From Streptomyces sp. NBC_01669 (GTDB lineage Bacteria > Actinomycetota > Actinomycetes > Streptomycetales > Streptomycetaceae), in contig NZ_JAPEQG010000001.1 in the NCBI RefSeq assembly GCF_026339735.1, forward strand, positions 7,028,501 to 7,092,500: a DNA stretch of 64,000 nt, written 5' to 3'. Made by a program: the position numbers and the translations under genes. Every line of letters begins with the position of its first letter. The stretch's first letter is position 1. Positions 28,674 to 36,989 of this stretch are shown in pieces. The notes beneath the pieces are model-generated. The model made no database searches, was not told the origin of the DNA, and saw only the letters and a list, made by a program, of their open reading frames with translations.

Positions 28674-29378
28674 TCAGTCGGTGCCGGGTGACAGCGCCGA
28701 CGTTCGGCGGGTACGAATCAGGAAGTCCTGCACCCGGGCCCGGTCCGGCTCCGGCGGGAGCGGGGAGCCCGTTGCCGCCTCGTCGTTCTCCTCGGCCAGG
28801 CGGGTCATCCGGCGTTCGACCTCCGGCCAGGGAACCTCGCCGCGCTTCACCGCGAGCAGTTCCTCCCTGGCCGCGCCCACGTCGACCGTCAGCTCTCCCG
28901 TACGCAGCAGATCCCGGCCACTCGCCAGCAGCCGCAGCAGATGCATGGCGTGTTTCCAGCGCGGCGCACCGTAACCACGGACATCCGCCTCCAGCTTCCT
29001 GCGCTGGCCCAGCGCGTAGCGGACGAAGGTCCGGTGGGCGAGACGGGACAGGAACGCGTCGCGCAGGGAGAGGAGTTCGCGGCCGACGGGGGTGACCTCT
29101 TCCACCAGGGGGGAGTGCAGGCACTCCAGGACATTGGGGTTGGCGATCAGCGCCAGCTCGCAGAAGCGCTCCAGTTCCCAGGAGAACTGCTCCTCCGCCG
29201 GGCCCTCGACGTGTGTCGGCGGTTTCTCGAACCGCCAGAAGAGGGGGGTCGGCGCCAGAAAGACACCACGCCGGTCGGTGTCACTGTCGTCCGTGGCGAG
29301 CCCGAACGCGCGTGAGCCCATCACACAGGAGTAGATCGTGTGGTCGCGTACGAGGGTCTCGGCGTCCGGGGTGGTCAT
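28674..29378 (-). CDS. Second predicted nucleotidyltransferase (COG3541-like)
   Basis: A 234-residue paralogue-like member of the same fold as the gene it faces. The active site is CVMGSRAFGLATDDSDTDRRGVFLAP (residues about 18-43), GS-x9-DSDTD, and the helical part has NPNVLECLHSPLVEE, RTFVRYALGQRRKLE and WKHAMHLLRLLASGRDLLRTGEL. The two proteins share layout but little identity outside the motif. ATG 29378 (MTTPDAETLV) is chosen over an upstream extension that lacks conserved features. Function unknown. Confidence 0.85.
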   Translation of the reverse strand: MTTPDAETLVRDHTIYSCVMGSRAFGLATDDSDTDRRGVFLAPTPLFWRFEKPPTHVEGPAEEQFSWELERFCELALIANPNVLECLHSPLVEEVTPVGRELLSLRDAFLSRLAHRTFVRYALGQRRKLEADVRGYGAPRWKHAMHLLRLLASGRDLLRTGELTVDVGAAREELLAVKRGEVPWPEVERRMTRLAEENDEAATGSPLPPEPDRARVQDFLIRTRRTSALSPGTD

Positions 29379-29656
29379 GCCGGTGAGCGTACGTGAGGGG
29401 CAATGCGTTGCGGGCGGGGAGCCGTGGTGTCGGCATCGGCCGCATGACGGTGATCCGAAAGGCCCGGCGCGCACCCCTCCGGTGAGCGCGACGACCCCAC
29501 CTTCGTACCGCAGGGACTTCGATCACCTGCCGTCTCCGGCCCGTGTGCGGGCCATTGCGCCGATGTCGCCGACGCCGCGTTGCGCGCGGACGCCCGCGGA
29601 CTTCCCTGACGTGACCGTCCCGGCGGGGGCTTCGGCTCGCGCCGGGACGGCCGGTG

Positions 29657-30121
29657 TCATACGAGCCGGATGGTGTCACCGGTGACGGTGATCCGTTCGA
29701 CGGGCAGCGGGCCCGGCGCGGGACCGGCCACGACCGCCGCGTCCGTGATGCGGTACCTGCTGCCGTGGCAGGGACAGTTGATGGTGCCGTCACTGACCGA
29801 GTCGACGGTGCACCCCGCATGGGCGCAGATGGCGGAGAAGCCCTTGAACTCGCCCTTCTTGGGCTGGGTCACCACCACCTTCTGCTCCTGGAAGATCGTG
29901 CCGCCGCCGACGGGGATGTCCGAGGTCTTGGCGAGAACCGTGCCGCCGGCGTTGGAACCTTTCGGCGCCGTGGGGCTTGCCGTGGTACTCGGGGTGACGC
30001 CCGGTGAGGTCTTCGGTGCGGATGCTGTGCTGCCTCCGTCTTCGGACGAGCCGCAAGCGGTCACCAGCCCGGCGGCGCCCGCCGCGGCTGCCGTGAGGAC
30101 CGTCCTTCGTCGTGCGTCCAT
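29657..30121 (-). CDS. Rieske (2Fe-2S) lipoprotein
   Basis: A 154-residue exported iron-sulfur protein. The N-terminus MDARRRTVLTAAAAGAAGLVTACGSS combines a twin-arginine with a lipobox (VTAC), so it is probably Tat-exported and lipidated at Cys23. A Ser/Thr/Pro linker (residues 30-60) precedes the Rieske fold, whose ligands are in ICAHAGCTVDS (CxH) and NCPCHGSRYRITD (CxxH), including the disulfide cysteines. GAGGGAGC lies seven bases before ATG 30121. It resembles the small Rieske proteins that donate electrons outside the membrane; its partner is not obvious here. Confidence 0.9.
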   Translation of the reverse strand: MDARRRTVLTAAAAGAAGLVTACGSSEDGGSTASAPKTSPGVTPSTTASPTAPKGSNAGGTVLAKTSDIPVGGGTIFQEQKVVVTQPKKGEFKGFSAICAHAGCTVDSVSDGTINCPCHGSRYRITDAAVVAGPAPGPLPVERITVTGDTIRLV

Positions 30122-30294
30122 GGCTTGCTCCCTCTGTGGTGGCCGCGACCGGGTGAGCCGTCTGCTCCCGGCATGGGCATCGTGACCCCGCGGACGCCGA
30201 GGGCCTAGCAACCTGGCGGCAGACTCGCCCGAGTGGCAGAAGCACCGTTCTGGCCGAAATTGTCGATATTCCATCCCTCCCGAAGGGCAGAACC

Positions 30295-30517
30295 ATGGCA
30301 GGAAAGGACCTCAGCAGCCTGCTGGGCGGCTTGCTGGGCGGCGGGAGCCGGAGCGGGGGTGCCGACGGGCGCCGGGAACATCCTCGGAGCGCTGCTGGGC
30401 GCGCTGGGCGATGACAAGGGCGGCGCGGGCGGTGGCAACGCACTCGAGGGCCTGATCGGGATGCTCACCAGGTCCGGCCTCCTCGACCAGCCCCGGTCCT
30501 GGGTCGGCACCGGTGAG
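30295..30517 (+). pseudogene. Frameshifted, truncated YidB/DUF937-family gene
   Basis: ATG 30295 with a good GAAGGG site begins MAGKDLSSLLGGLLGGG, the usual N-terminus of YidB-like proteins, but that frame stops at about 30412. The expected continuation (AGNILGALLGALGDDKGG ... GMLTRSGLLDQPRSWVGTGE, 30365-30517) lies one frame over, so an indel sits around 30330-30365, probably in a G-rich run. After WVGTGE the homology ends and the usual C-terminal half (about 50-60 residues) is missing. The second frame then stays open into the chorismate mutase gene, which has its own start and Shine-Dalgarno. Confidence 0.7.
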
Positions 30518-30769
30518 CTGTTGCACGAGGAGCTGCGGCAGCGCAGCATCGGCGAACTCCACCGCCGCCGCCCGCCCGGGACCGGCGGACGCTGCTCGCC
30601 GTGCATGCCACCGCCGCGTCCCGATGACCGCCGTGTCTCACGGACAGAGCACCTCGGTCGTCTGCCGCCCCGCCCCTCTAGGCTGAAAACGCGCAGGTTG
30701 GCACCGAGCAGGTGCGACCACCCTGCAGCGGCACGAAGAACAACGGCACGAAGAAGTGAGGAGCCAGAC

Positions 30770-31132
30770 GTGGCGGTACGAGCGGTCCGTGGGGCTGTCC
30801 AGCTGGACCGGGACGAGGCCGGACACATGGACGAGCGGGTCAGCGGCCTGCTCACCGCCATCCTGGAGCGCAACAGCCTCGTCGCGGACGACCTGATCAG
30901 CATCTGGTTCACGGCCACCCCCGATCTGCACAGCGACTTCCCGGCCGCCGCCGCACGCGGCATCGGCATCGTCGACGTACCGCTGATCTGCGCCCAGGAG
31001 CTGGACGTGGAAGGGGCGATGCCCCGCGTGGTGCGCATCCTCGCCCATGTCGAGACGTACCTCTCCAAGTCCGAGATTGCGCACGTCTACCTCGGCGCCA
31101 CCGCCTCCCTCCGCAAGGACATCGCCCAGTGA
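30770..31132 (+). CDS. aroH: Chorismate mutase, AroH class
   Basis: A 120-residue monofunctional enzyme that rearranges chorismate to prephenate for Phe/Tyr synthesis. The AroH trimer fold is recognised by VAVRAVRGAVQLDRDEAGHM, ISIWFTATPDLHSDFPAAAAR (with active-site residues of the Bacillus enzyme), VPLICAQELDVEGAMPRVVRILAHVET and IAHVYLGATASLRKDIAQ. GTG 30770 has GAGGAG about seven bases upstream. A -10-like TAGGCT lies at 30679. The stop overlaps tyrA (GTGA), so the two pathway steps are coupled. Confidence 0.93.
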   Translation: MAVRAVRGAVQLDRDEAGHMDERVSGLLTAILERNSLVADDLISIWFTATPDLHSDFPAAAARGIGIVDVPLICAQELDVEGAMPRVVRILAHVETYLSKSEIAHVYLGATASLRKDIAQ

Positions 31133-32214
31133 GAACCGCCGTCGTCATCGGAACCGGCCTGGTCGGCACCTCCGCAGCCCTCGCCCTCGCCGGGCGCGGC
31201 GTCCACGTCCACCTCCTCGACCACGACCCGGCGTCCGCCCGCACCGCGGCCGCACTCGGCGCCGGTACGGACGAGGCGCCCGAGGGCCGCGTCGACCTGG
31301 CGGTCATCGCCGTACCGCCCGCCCATGTGGCCTCGGTGCTCGCCACCGCCATGCGGGACGACATCGCCCGCGGCTACCTCGACGTCGCCAGCGTCAAGGG
31401 CGGCCCCCGCCGCGAGCTGGAAGCCCTCGGCGTCGACCTCACGCCGTACATCGGTACGCACCCGATGGCCGGCAAGGAGCGTTCGGGCCCCCTCGCCGCC
31501 ACCGCCGACCTCTTCGAGGGGCGCCCCTGGGTCCTCACCCCGACCCGCGACACCGACACCGAGGTCCTCAACCTCGCCCTGGAACTGGTCGCGCTCTGCC
31601 GCGCCGTTCCGGTCGTCATGGACGCCGACGCCCACGACCGGGCCGTCGCCCTCGTCTCCCACACCCCGCAGCTGATCTCGTCGATGGTCGCCGCCCGCCT
31701 GGAGGAGGCCGACGAGACGGCCGTCCGCCTCTGCGGCCAGGGCATCAGGGACGTGACCCGGATCGCCGCATCCGACCCCCGGATGTGGGTGGAGATCCTC
31801 TCCGCCAACCCCGGACCGGTCGCCGATGTGCTCGCCGGGGTCGCCGCCGATCTCGACGAGACGGTACGGGCCCTGCGCAGCCTCCAGACCGGCGACGCCG
31901 ACAAGCGCCGCGAAGGCACCGACTCCATCGAGGACGTGCTGCGGCGCGGCAACGCGGGCCGCGTCAGGGTGCCCGGGAAGCACGGGGCGGCCCCGGCGTC
32001 GTACGAGATCGTGGCCGTGCTCATCAGCGACCAGCCGGGCGAACTGGCCAGGATCTTCGCGGACGCGGGCCGGGCCGGGATCAACGTCGAGGACGTCCGC
32101 ATCGAGCACGCCACCGGGCAGCAGGCGGGTCTGGTGCAGCTGATGGTCGAGCCGAGTGCGGCCCCCGCACTGGTCACGGCGCTGCGCGAGCGGGGCTGGT
32201 CGATTCGCCAGTAG
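31129..32214 (+). CDS. tyrA: Prephenate dehydrogenase with ACT domain
   Basis: A 361-residue enzyme that oxidises prephenate to 4-hydroxyphenylpyruvate in tyrosine synthesis. The NAD-binding motif GTGLVGTSAALALAGRGVHVHLLD is at the N-terminus, IGTHPMAGKERSGP is the substrate loop (about 106) and VMDADAHDRAVALVSHTPQLIS the catalytic helix region. The C-terminal ACT domain (VLISDQPGELARIFADAGRAGINVEDVRIEH, about 290) is a likely tyrosine sensor. It overlaps aroH by four bases and is followed by cmk after 169 bp. Confidence 0.94.
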   Translation: MRTAVVIGTGLVGTSAALALAGRGVHVHLLDHDPASARTAAALGAGTDEAPEGRVDLAVIAVPPAHVASVLATAMRDDIARGYLDVASVKGGPRRELEALGVDLTPYIGTHPMAGKERSGPLAATADLFEGRPWVLTPTRDTDTEVLNLALELVALCRAVPVVMDADAHDRAVALVSHTPQLISSMVAARLEEADETAVRLCGQGIRDVTRIAASDPRMWVEILSANPGPVADVLAGVAADLDETVRALRSLQTGDADKRREGTDSIEDVLRRGNAGRVRVPGKHGAAPASYEIVAVLISDQPGELARIFADAGRAGINVEDVRIEHATGQQAGLVQLMVEPSAAPALVTALRERGWSIRQ

Positions 32215-32383
32215 GTGGCGTCCCGCGCATCACGGCCGGACGCCCCCGGGTCCGCCGTGGCCAGGTCCGGGGCAGTTGTCCACAGGGTGCAAAGGCCCGT
32301 CCAGACACTCGGTAACCTTGAGCGGGGCGGGTTCGCGCGTCCCCGTCCCGCCCACCCCGAGTACCAGGAAGGTGTCCACCACC

Positions 32384-33088
32384 GTGGAAACCGCAAGCGC
32401 CGCCGCCCGGACGGCCCCGGCCGCAGTGATCGTTGCCATAGACGGCCCGTCCGGCACCGGTAAGTCGAGCACGTCGAAGGCCGTCGCCGCCCAGCTCGGC
32501 CTGAGCTACCTGGACACCGGCGCCCAGTACCGGGCAATCACCTGGTGGATGCTGAACAACGGCATCGACGTGCAGAACGCCGAGGAGGTCGCGACCGCCG
32601 CGGACAAGCCGGTCATCGTCTCGGGCACGGACCCGGCCGCCCCGACGATCACGGTCGACGGCGAGGACGCCGCGGGCCCGATCCGTACGCCGGAGGTCAC
32701 CTCCAGGGTCAGCGCCGTCAGCGCGGTCCCCGAGGTGCGGGCACGGATCACCGAGCTGCAGCGATCCATCGCCGCGGGCGCCGAGGTCGGCATCGTCGTC
32801 GAGGGCCGTGACATCGGCACGACCGTTCTGCCCGACGCCGACCTCAAGATCTTCCTGACCGCCTCCCCGGAGGCCCGCGCGGCCCGCCGCAGCGGAGAGC
32901 TCAAGGGCTCCGATCTCGCCACCACCAAGGAGGCGCTGATCAAGCGGGACACTGCGGACTCCAGCCGGAAGACCTCGCCGCTCGCCAAGGCGGACGACGC
33001 GGTCGAGGTGGACACCACCGAGCTGACCCTGCAGCAGGTCATCGAGTGCGTCGTCACCCTCGTCGAGGAGAAGCGGGCCGCGGAGTGA
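32384..33088 (+). CDS. cmk: Cytidylate kinase
   Basis: A 234-residue (d)CMP kinase. The P-loop is AIDGPSGTGKSSTSKAVA, then LDTGAQYRAITW and EGRDIGTTVLPDADLKIFLTA, all typical of Cmk. GTG 32384 is chosen because AGGAAGG lies about 11 bases upstream; the in-frame GTG at 32372 directly abuts that site and cannot use it. The stop overlaps plsC (GTGA). The cmk-der linkage is conserved across Actinobacteria. Confidence 0.94.
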   Translation: METASAAARTAPAAVIVAIDGPSGTGKSSTSKAVAAQLGLSYLDTGAQYRAITWWMLNNGIDVQNAEEVATAADKPVIVSGTDPAAPTITVDGEDAAGPIRTPEVTSRVSAVSAVPEVRARITELQRSIAAGAEVGIVVEGRDIGTTVLPDADLKIFLTASPEARAARRSGELKGSDLATTKEALIKRDTADSSRKTSPLAKADDAVEVDTTELTLQQVIECVVTLVEEKRAAE

Positions 33089-33741
33089 CCCCTGCCACGG
33101 GCACGCCCACGCTGCGTGGAGCGGCGGTCGGGCGCGGGATCGGCATCGGGCTGATGTACGGGCTGTGGAAGCCCCGCGTCCTCGGTGCGTGGCGGGTACC
33201 CGCCTCCGGACCCGTCATACTCGCGGTGAACCACTCCCACAACATCGACGGGCCGATGCTGATGGGCACCGCGCCCCGGCCCGTGCACTTCCTGATCAAG
33301 AAAGAGGCGTTCGTCGGCCCCCTCGACCCGTTCCTGCGCGGAATCGGTCAGCTGAGGGTGGACCGTACGAGCGCCGACCGCACCGCCATCACGCACGCCC
33401 TCGGCGTCCTGCAGAACGGCGGGGTGCTGGGGATCTTTCCCGAGGGCACCAGGGGTGAAGGAGACTTCGCCTCGCTGCGGGCCGGACTCGCGTACTTCGC
33501 GGTACGCAGCGGGGCGCCGATCGTCCCCGTGGCCGTCCTGGGAAGCACCGAGCGCCGCGGGCGGTTGATATCGGCACTGCCGCCGTTGCGCAGCCGGGTC
33601 GATGTCGTCTTCGGCGACGCCTTCGAAACCGGTGACGGGAGTGGCCGGCGCACCCGGAAGGCGCTGGACGAGGCGACGGTACGGATCCAGGAGCGGCTGA
33701 CCTCGCACCTGGACAGGGCCAGGCACTTCACCGGGCGCTAA
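33085..33741 (+). CDS. plsC: 1-acyl-sn-glycerol-3-phosphate acyltransferase-like protein (PlsC family)
   Basis: A 218-residue peripheral membrane acyltransferase. Motif I is NHSHNID (H-x4-D, about 47), motif III GIFPEGTRG (about 126), and motif IV PIVPVAVLGS (about 153). These define the PlsC/LPLAT fold used in phosphatidic acid synthesis or lipid remodelling. The start overlaps cmk and the gene is followed after 67 bp by der, so cmk-plsC-der is probably one unit. Confidence 0.88.
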   Translation: MTPATGTPTLRGAAVGRGIGIGLMYGLWKPRVLGAWRVPASGPVILAVNHSHNIDGPMLMGTAPRPVHFLIKKEAFVGPLDPFLRGIGQLRVDRTSADRTAITHALGVLQNGGVLGIFPEGTRGEGDFASLRAGLAYFAVRSGAPIVPVAVLGSTERRGRLISALPPLRSRVDVVFGDAFETGDGSGRRTRKALDEATVRIQERLTSHLDRARHFTGR

Positions 33742-33808
33742 GTAAGACTTGAGTAGTGGGCCGCGTGGTCGTGGTCCATCGATGATGATGCAAAGAGGAA
33801 CGGACTTC

Positions 33809-35278
33809 ATGAACGACCAGATTCACTCCGGCGGCTCGGACCACGAGCACGGAGCGCTTGGCGACGCCGAGTACGCGGAGTTCATGGAGCTCGCCGCGCA
33901 GGAGGGTTTCGACGTCGAGGACGTCGAGGGCGCGATCGACGAGGCCGGTCACGGACCGCTGCCCGTCCTCGCGGTCGTCGGCCGCCCCAATGTCGGCAAG
34001 TCGACCCTGGTGAACCGGATCATCGGCCGCCGCGAGGCGGTCGTCGAGGACAAGCCGGGAGTCACCCGGGACCGGGTCAGCTACGAGGCCGAATGGGCCG
34101 GCCGCCGCTTCAAGGTGGTCGACACCGGCGGCTGGGAGCAGGACGTACTGGGCATCGACGCCTCCGTCGCCGCCCAGGCCGAGTACGCGATCGAGGCGTC
34201 CGACGCGGTCGTCTTCGTCGTCGACTCGACCGTCGGCGCGACCGACACCGACGAGGCCGTCGTCAAGCTGCTGCGCCGGGCCGGGAAGCCTGTCGTCCTG
34301 TGCGCCAACAAGGTCGACGGCCAGAGCGGCGAGGCCGACGCCACCGCGCTGTGGTCGCTCGGTCTCGGTGAGCCGCACCCGGTCTCCTCGCTGCACGGCC
34401 GCGGCACCGGCGATCTGCTCGACGCCGTCCTCGAAGCACTGCCCGAGGCTCCGGCCCAGCGCTTCGGCACCGCCCTCGGCGGACCGCGCCGCATCGCCCT
34501 CATCGGCCGTCCGAACGTCGGCAAGTCCTCGCTGCTGAACAAGGTGGCGAACGAGGACCGGGTCGTCGTCAACGAAATGGCCGGCACCACCCGTGACCCG
34601 GTCGACGAGCTGATCGAGCTCGGCGGCATCACCTGGAAGTTCATCGACACGGCCGGCATCCGCCGCCGCGTCCACCTCCAGGAGGGCGCGGACTACTACG
34701 CCTCGCTGCGCACCGCGGCCGCTGTCGAGAAGGCCGAGGTCGCCGTCGTCCTGATCGACGCCAGCGAGTCCATCAGCGTGCAGGACCAGCGCATCATCAC
34801 CATGGCCGTGGAGGCCGGGCGTGCGATGGTGATCGCGTACAACAAGTGGGACACCCTCGACGAGGAGCGCCGCTACTACCTGGAGCGCGAGATCGAGACG
34901 GAGCTCGCGCAGGTCGCGTGGGCACCGCGGGTCAATGTCTCGGCTGTCACCGGCCGGCACATGGAGAAGCTGGTCCCGGCGATCGAGACCGCGCTCGAAG
35001 GCTGGGAGACGCGTGTTCCCACCGGCCGGCTGAACGCCTTCCTCGGCGAGATCGTCGCCGCCCACCCGCACCCGGTCCGTGGCGGAAAGCAGCCCCGCAT
35101 CCTCTTCGGCACCCAGGCCGGCACCAAGCCGCCGCGCTTCGTGCTCTTCGCCTCCGGCTTCCTGGAGCACGGTTACCGCCGCTTCGTCGAGCGCCGACTG
35201 CGCGAGGAGTTCGGCTTCGACGGCACCCCGATCCACATCTCGGTGCGGGTCCGCGAGAAGCGCGGCCGCAAGAAGTGA
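33809..35278 (+). CDS. der: Ribosome biogenesis GTPase Der (EngA)
   Basis: A 489-residue double GTPase needed for 50S assembly. G domain 1 has GRPNVGKSTLVNRI (about 58), DTGGWEQ and NKVD; G domain 2 has GRPNVGKSSLLNKV (about 232), DTAGIR and NKWD; a KH-like domain ends with GTPIHISVRVREKRGRKK. An acidic 45-residue N-terminal extension is typical for Actinobacteria. ATG 33809 is supported by AGAGGAA about nine bases upstream, against an upstream ATG (33749) with no such site. A 13-bp terminator follows. Confidence 0.95.
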   Translation: MNDQIHSGGSDHEHGALGDAEYAEFMELAAQEGFDVEDVEGAIDEAGHGPLPVLAVVGRPNVGKSTLVNRIIGRREAVVEDKPGVTRDRVSYEAEWAGRRFKVVDTGGWEQDVLGIDASVAAQAEYAIEASDAVVFVVDSTVGATDTDEAVVKLLRRAGKPVVLCANKVDGQSGEADATALWSLGLGEPHPVSSLHGRGTGDLLDAVLEALPEAPAQRFGTALGGPRRIALIGRPNVGKSSLLNKVANEDRVVVNEMAGTTRDPVDELIELGGITWKFIDTAGIRRRVHLQEGADYYASLRTAAAVEKAEVAVVLIDASESISVQDQRIITMAVEAGRAMVIAYNKWDTLDEERRYYLEREIETELAQVAWAPRVNVSAVTGRHMEKLVPAIETALEGWETRVPTGRLNAFLGEIVAAHPHPVRGGKQPRILFGTQAGTKPPRFVLFASGFLEHGYRRFVERRLREEFGFDGTPIHISVRVREKRGRKK

Positions 35279-35338
35279 CGCCCGGCCGCCCCGCTGACTG
35301 ACCGGCCGATCGACTGTCCGTCCGTGCCGGACATGACG

Positions 35339-35377
35339 AAGCCCCGCACCGTTCCTGTTGTGAGCGGTGCGGGGCTT
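35339..35377. terminator. Bidirectional terminator between der and the minus-strand gene
   Basis: Arms AAGCCCCGCACCG (35339-35351) and its complement (35365-35377) form a perfect 13-bp stem with a 13-nt loop; A/T ends on both sides suit use from either strand. Confidence 0.8.
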
Positions 35378-35387
35378 CGTCGTACGG

Positions 35388-35849
35388 TCAGGCTCCCCCG
35401 GAGCCCGGTGGCAGCGCCGCCGGGGCGGTGCGCCCGGCGTGACGGCCGACCCGCTGCCAGGAGCCGAGGTTTCCGGTGCGCGGACCCTGACCGGAGGGGC
35501 CGGTGGCGCCGCCGGAGTGGCTCGCATGGCCGGAGTGGAGGCTCAGCGGGGTGCGGGCGCCGAACGGACTCGTACCGAAGGCCATGAAGGCCAGATTTTC
35601 CTCGCCGCTCCGATCACCTGGCAGCGCCCGGAACGACCGGCGGTACTCGGAGTACAACGCGTCGTAGATCGGGGTGTGGGACTGGCCGCCCGATGGCTCC
35701 CGCGACGGGCGCATGGCAGGGATCGGGCTCGGGCGCTGGTGGGAGGGGTCGTATGAGTGCACGTACGTGCCAACGACCCCACCGGCCGTCGGATGCGGGC
35801 CCGGCGAAGAAATAGCTGTTCGTTGCGGGTGCGAGGAGCGTACGGACAT
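35388..35849 (-). CDS. Conserved Streptomyces hypothetical protein with TPIYDALYSEYRRSFRALPGDR motif
   Basis: A 153-residue basic protein, mostly low complexity (Ser/Pro/Gly/Arg). One segment stands out as structured and likely conserved: residues about 68-100, TPIYDALYSEYRRSF followed by ALPGDRSGEENLAFMAFG. It begins two bases after the stop of the gene at 35852, so the two are co-translated. No signal peptide or membrane span is seen. An internal GTG (before HSYDPS) is a possible shorter start. I cannot assign a function. Confidence 0.65.
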   Translation of the reverse strand: MSVRSSHPQRTAISSPGPHPTAGGVVGTYVHSYDPSHQRPSPIPAMRPSREPSGGQSHTPIYDALYSEYRRSFRALPGDRSGEENLAFMAFGTSPFGARTPLSLHSGHASHSGGATGPSGQGPRTGNLGSWQRVGRHAGRTAPAALPPGSGGA

Positions 35850-35851
35850 GA

Positions 35852-36634
35852 TCAGGTCCCGGCCAGCGGCATCGCCGCCGCGACGAGGAGACCGCCGGCC
35901 GCGGCCTTCTCCAGTGCATCGCGCAGCAGGTCCTCGCGGGGCTGCTGGCCGATCGATCCGGCCGGGGCGGCGAAGACGAGAACGGTCTGCGATTTGTTGG
36001 CCGCGATCCGCCAGCCCTCGGTGACCTGCAGCGGGGCGTGCGCCTGCCACCAGGCGACAGGGGCGCCGCCGCCCGTGCCCGGCTGCAGCACGGCGTGCAG
36101 CTGGCCCATGGCGAGCAGGATCGACCAGCCGTGCAGCAGGGCGGGCAGCCTGTCCATCCGGTGGACCGGCTGGAAGCCCTGCTCCAGCAGGAGCTGCACG
36201 AACTCGTCGCCTCGGCTGCCGTCCGTACCGGGACGGGCGATCGCGCCTGTCGGTTCGACGACCAGCGCCGGGTGGAGCTCGTCGTCGATCAGGACGAGAC
36301 CGCTGGTGACGCCGAGGACGGCCTGGCCGGGCATGAGCCCCTCCGGGCCCTCCGGCTCGCTGCCGGTGATGCTGCGCACGGCGCCCTGCAGCTGCTCCTC
36401 GGAGACCTGGACGACCTGGGAGGGGATGCAGGTCGCGTGCGCGAAGGCGAGCACGGCGGTCTCGTCGCCGACGAACAGCACCGTGCTGGTGCGCTCCTGC
36501 TCGGAATCGCCAGGGGTGCGGCAGGAGGTGCAGTCGTAGCTGCCTGGGGCGTTGTCGCCGACGAGCAACCGATCGGCTTCGGCATCGCCGATCTCGGCGC
36601 GTACGTCCTCGCTGACGTCGAGCATGCGCGGCAC
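35852..36634 (-). CDS. Conserved hypothetical protein with SCRTPGD cysteine pair
   Basis: A 260-residue cytosolic protein of unknown function, common in Streptomyces by my recollection. It opens MPRMLDVSEDVRAEIGDAEADRLL; a CTSC pair in YDCTSCRTPGDSEQERTST (residues about 33-51) could bind metal. The rest alternates strands and helices without a recognised motif (LVLIDDELHPALVVEPTGAIARPG; LLHGWSILLAMGQLHAVLQPG). GTG 36634 is preferred because GAGGAG lies seven bases upstream; the longer form from ATG 36682 has no Shine-Dalgarno. Confidence 0.7.
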   Translation of the reverse strand: MPRMLDVSEDVRAEIGDAEADRLLVGDNAPGSYDCTSCRTPGDSEQERTSTVLFVGDETAVLAFAHATCIPSQVVQVSEEQLQGAVRSITGSEPEGPEGLMPGQAVLGVTSGLVLIDDELHPALVVEPTGAIARPGTDGSRGDEFVQLLLEQGFQPVHRMDRLPALLHGWSILLAMGQLHAVLQPGTGGGAPVAWWQAHAPLQVTEGWRIAANKSQTVLVFAAPAGSIGQQPREDLLRDALEKAAAGGLLVAAAMPLAGT

Positions 36635-36989
36635 GGGTGGCTCCTCGAACTCGGTACGTGCGCCGGGCGGTTCCCGGCTCATGAAGAGACAACGGGCGAT
36701 CCGTGGCCGGGGTCACGCGCGAAAGGGAACGGAATCGAACCGTCCGGCGCAGCGGGTGAATCGAAGCCCCGAAGGGTTTGCTTTCGGTCAATCCCGGCTG
36801 ATCGGTGGCACATGGGTCTGCCTGGCCCGACGGGTGACCGGTTCGACAGCAGGTCGACAAATCATGAAATCGGGGAACGTGGAAGTGGCTGAAACTTGTC
36901 GATACCTTGAGTGAACCGGCGATCGGTTCTCACCGTCATGACAGGTGGAGCCCGCAGCAGATCGGTCGAACCGGGGGACACGGCGAGTC
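36635..36989 (+). other. Intergenic region before the glycosyltransferase gene
   Basis: Divergent promoter region of 355 bp. The + side near 36890-36910 is AT-richer (ACTTGTCGATACCTTGAG) and may hold the glycosyltransferase promoter. A T-arm-like sequence on the minus strand (36728-36744) did not extend to a tRNA. Confidence 0.45.

Noticed and set aside
30233..31132. 299-aa frame that could be a YidB-chorismate mutase fusion
   Set aside because: aroH has its own GAGGAG and GTG at 30770, and the upstream part lacks the YidB C-terminal half; the open frame between them is low-complexity.
36728..36744. T-arm-like GACGGTTCGATTCCGTT on the minus strand, suggesting a tRNA
   Set aside because: The T-stem pairs, but the best 5' acceptor candidate matches only 5 of 7 positions, no D-loop GG or anticodon arm fits, and the length is short. 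Probably chance.
35388..36860. 490-aa minus-strand open frame
   Set aside because: Only the last 153 codons (from 35849) look coding. The rest is an Arg-rich antisense-like frame over the gene at 35852-36634.
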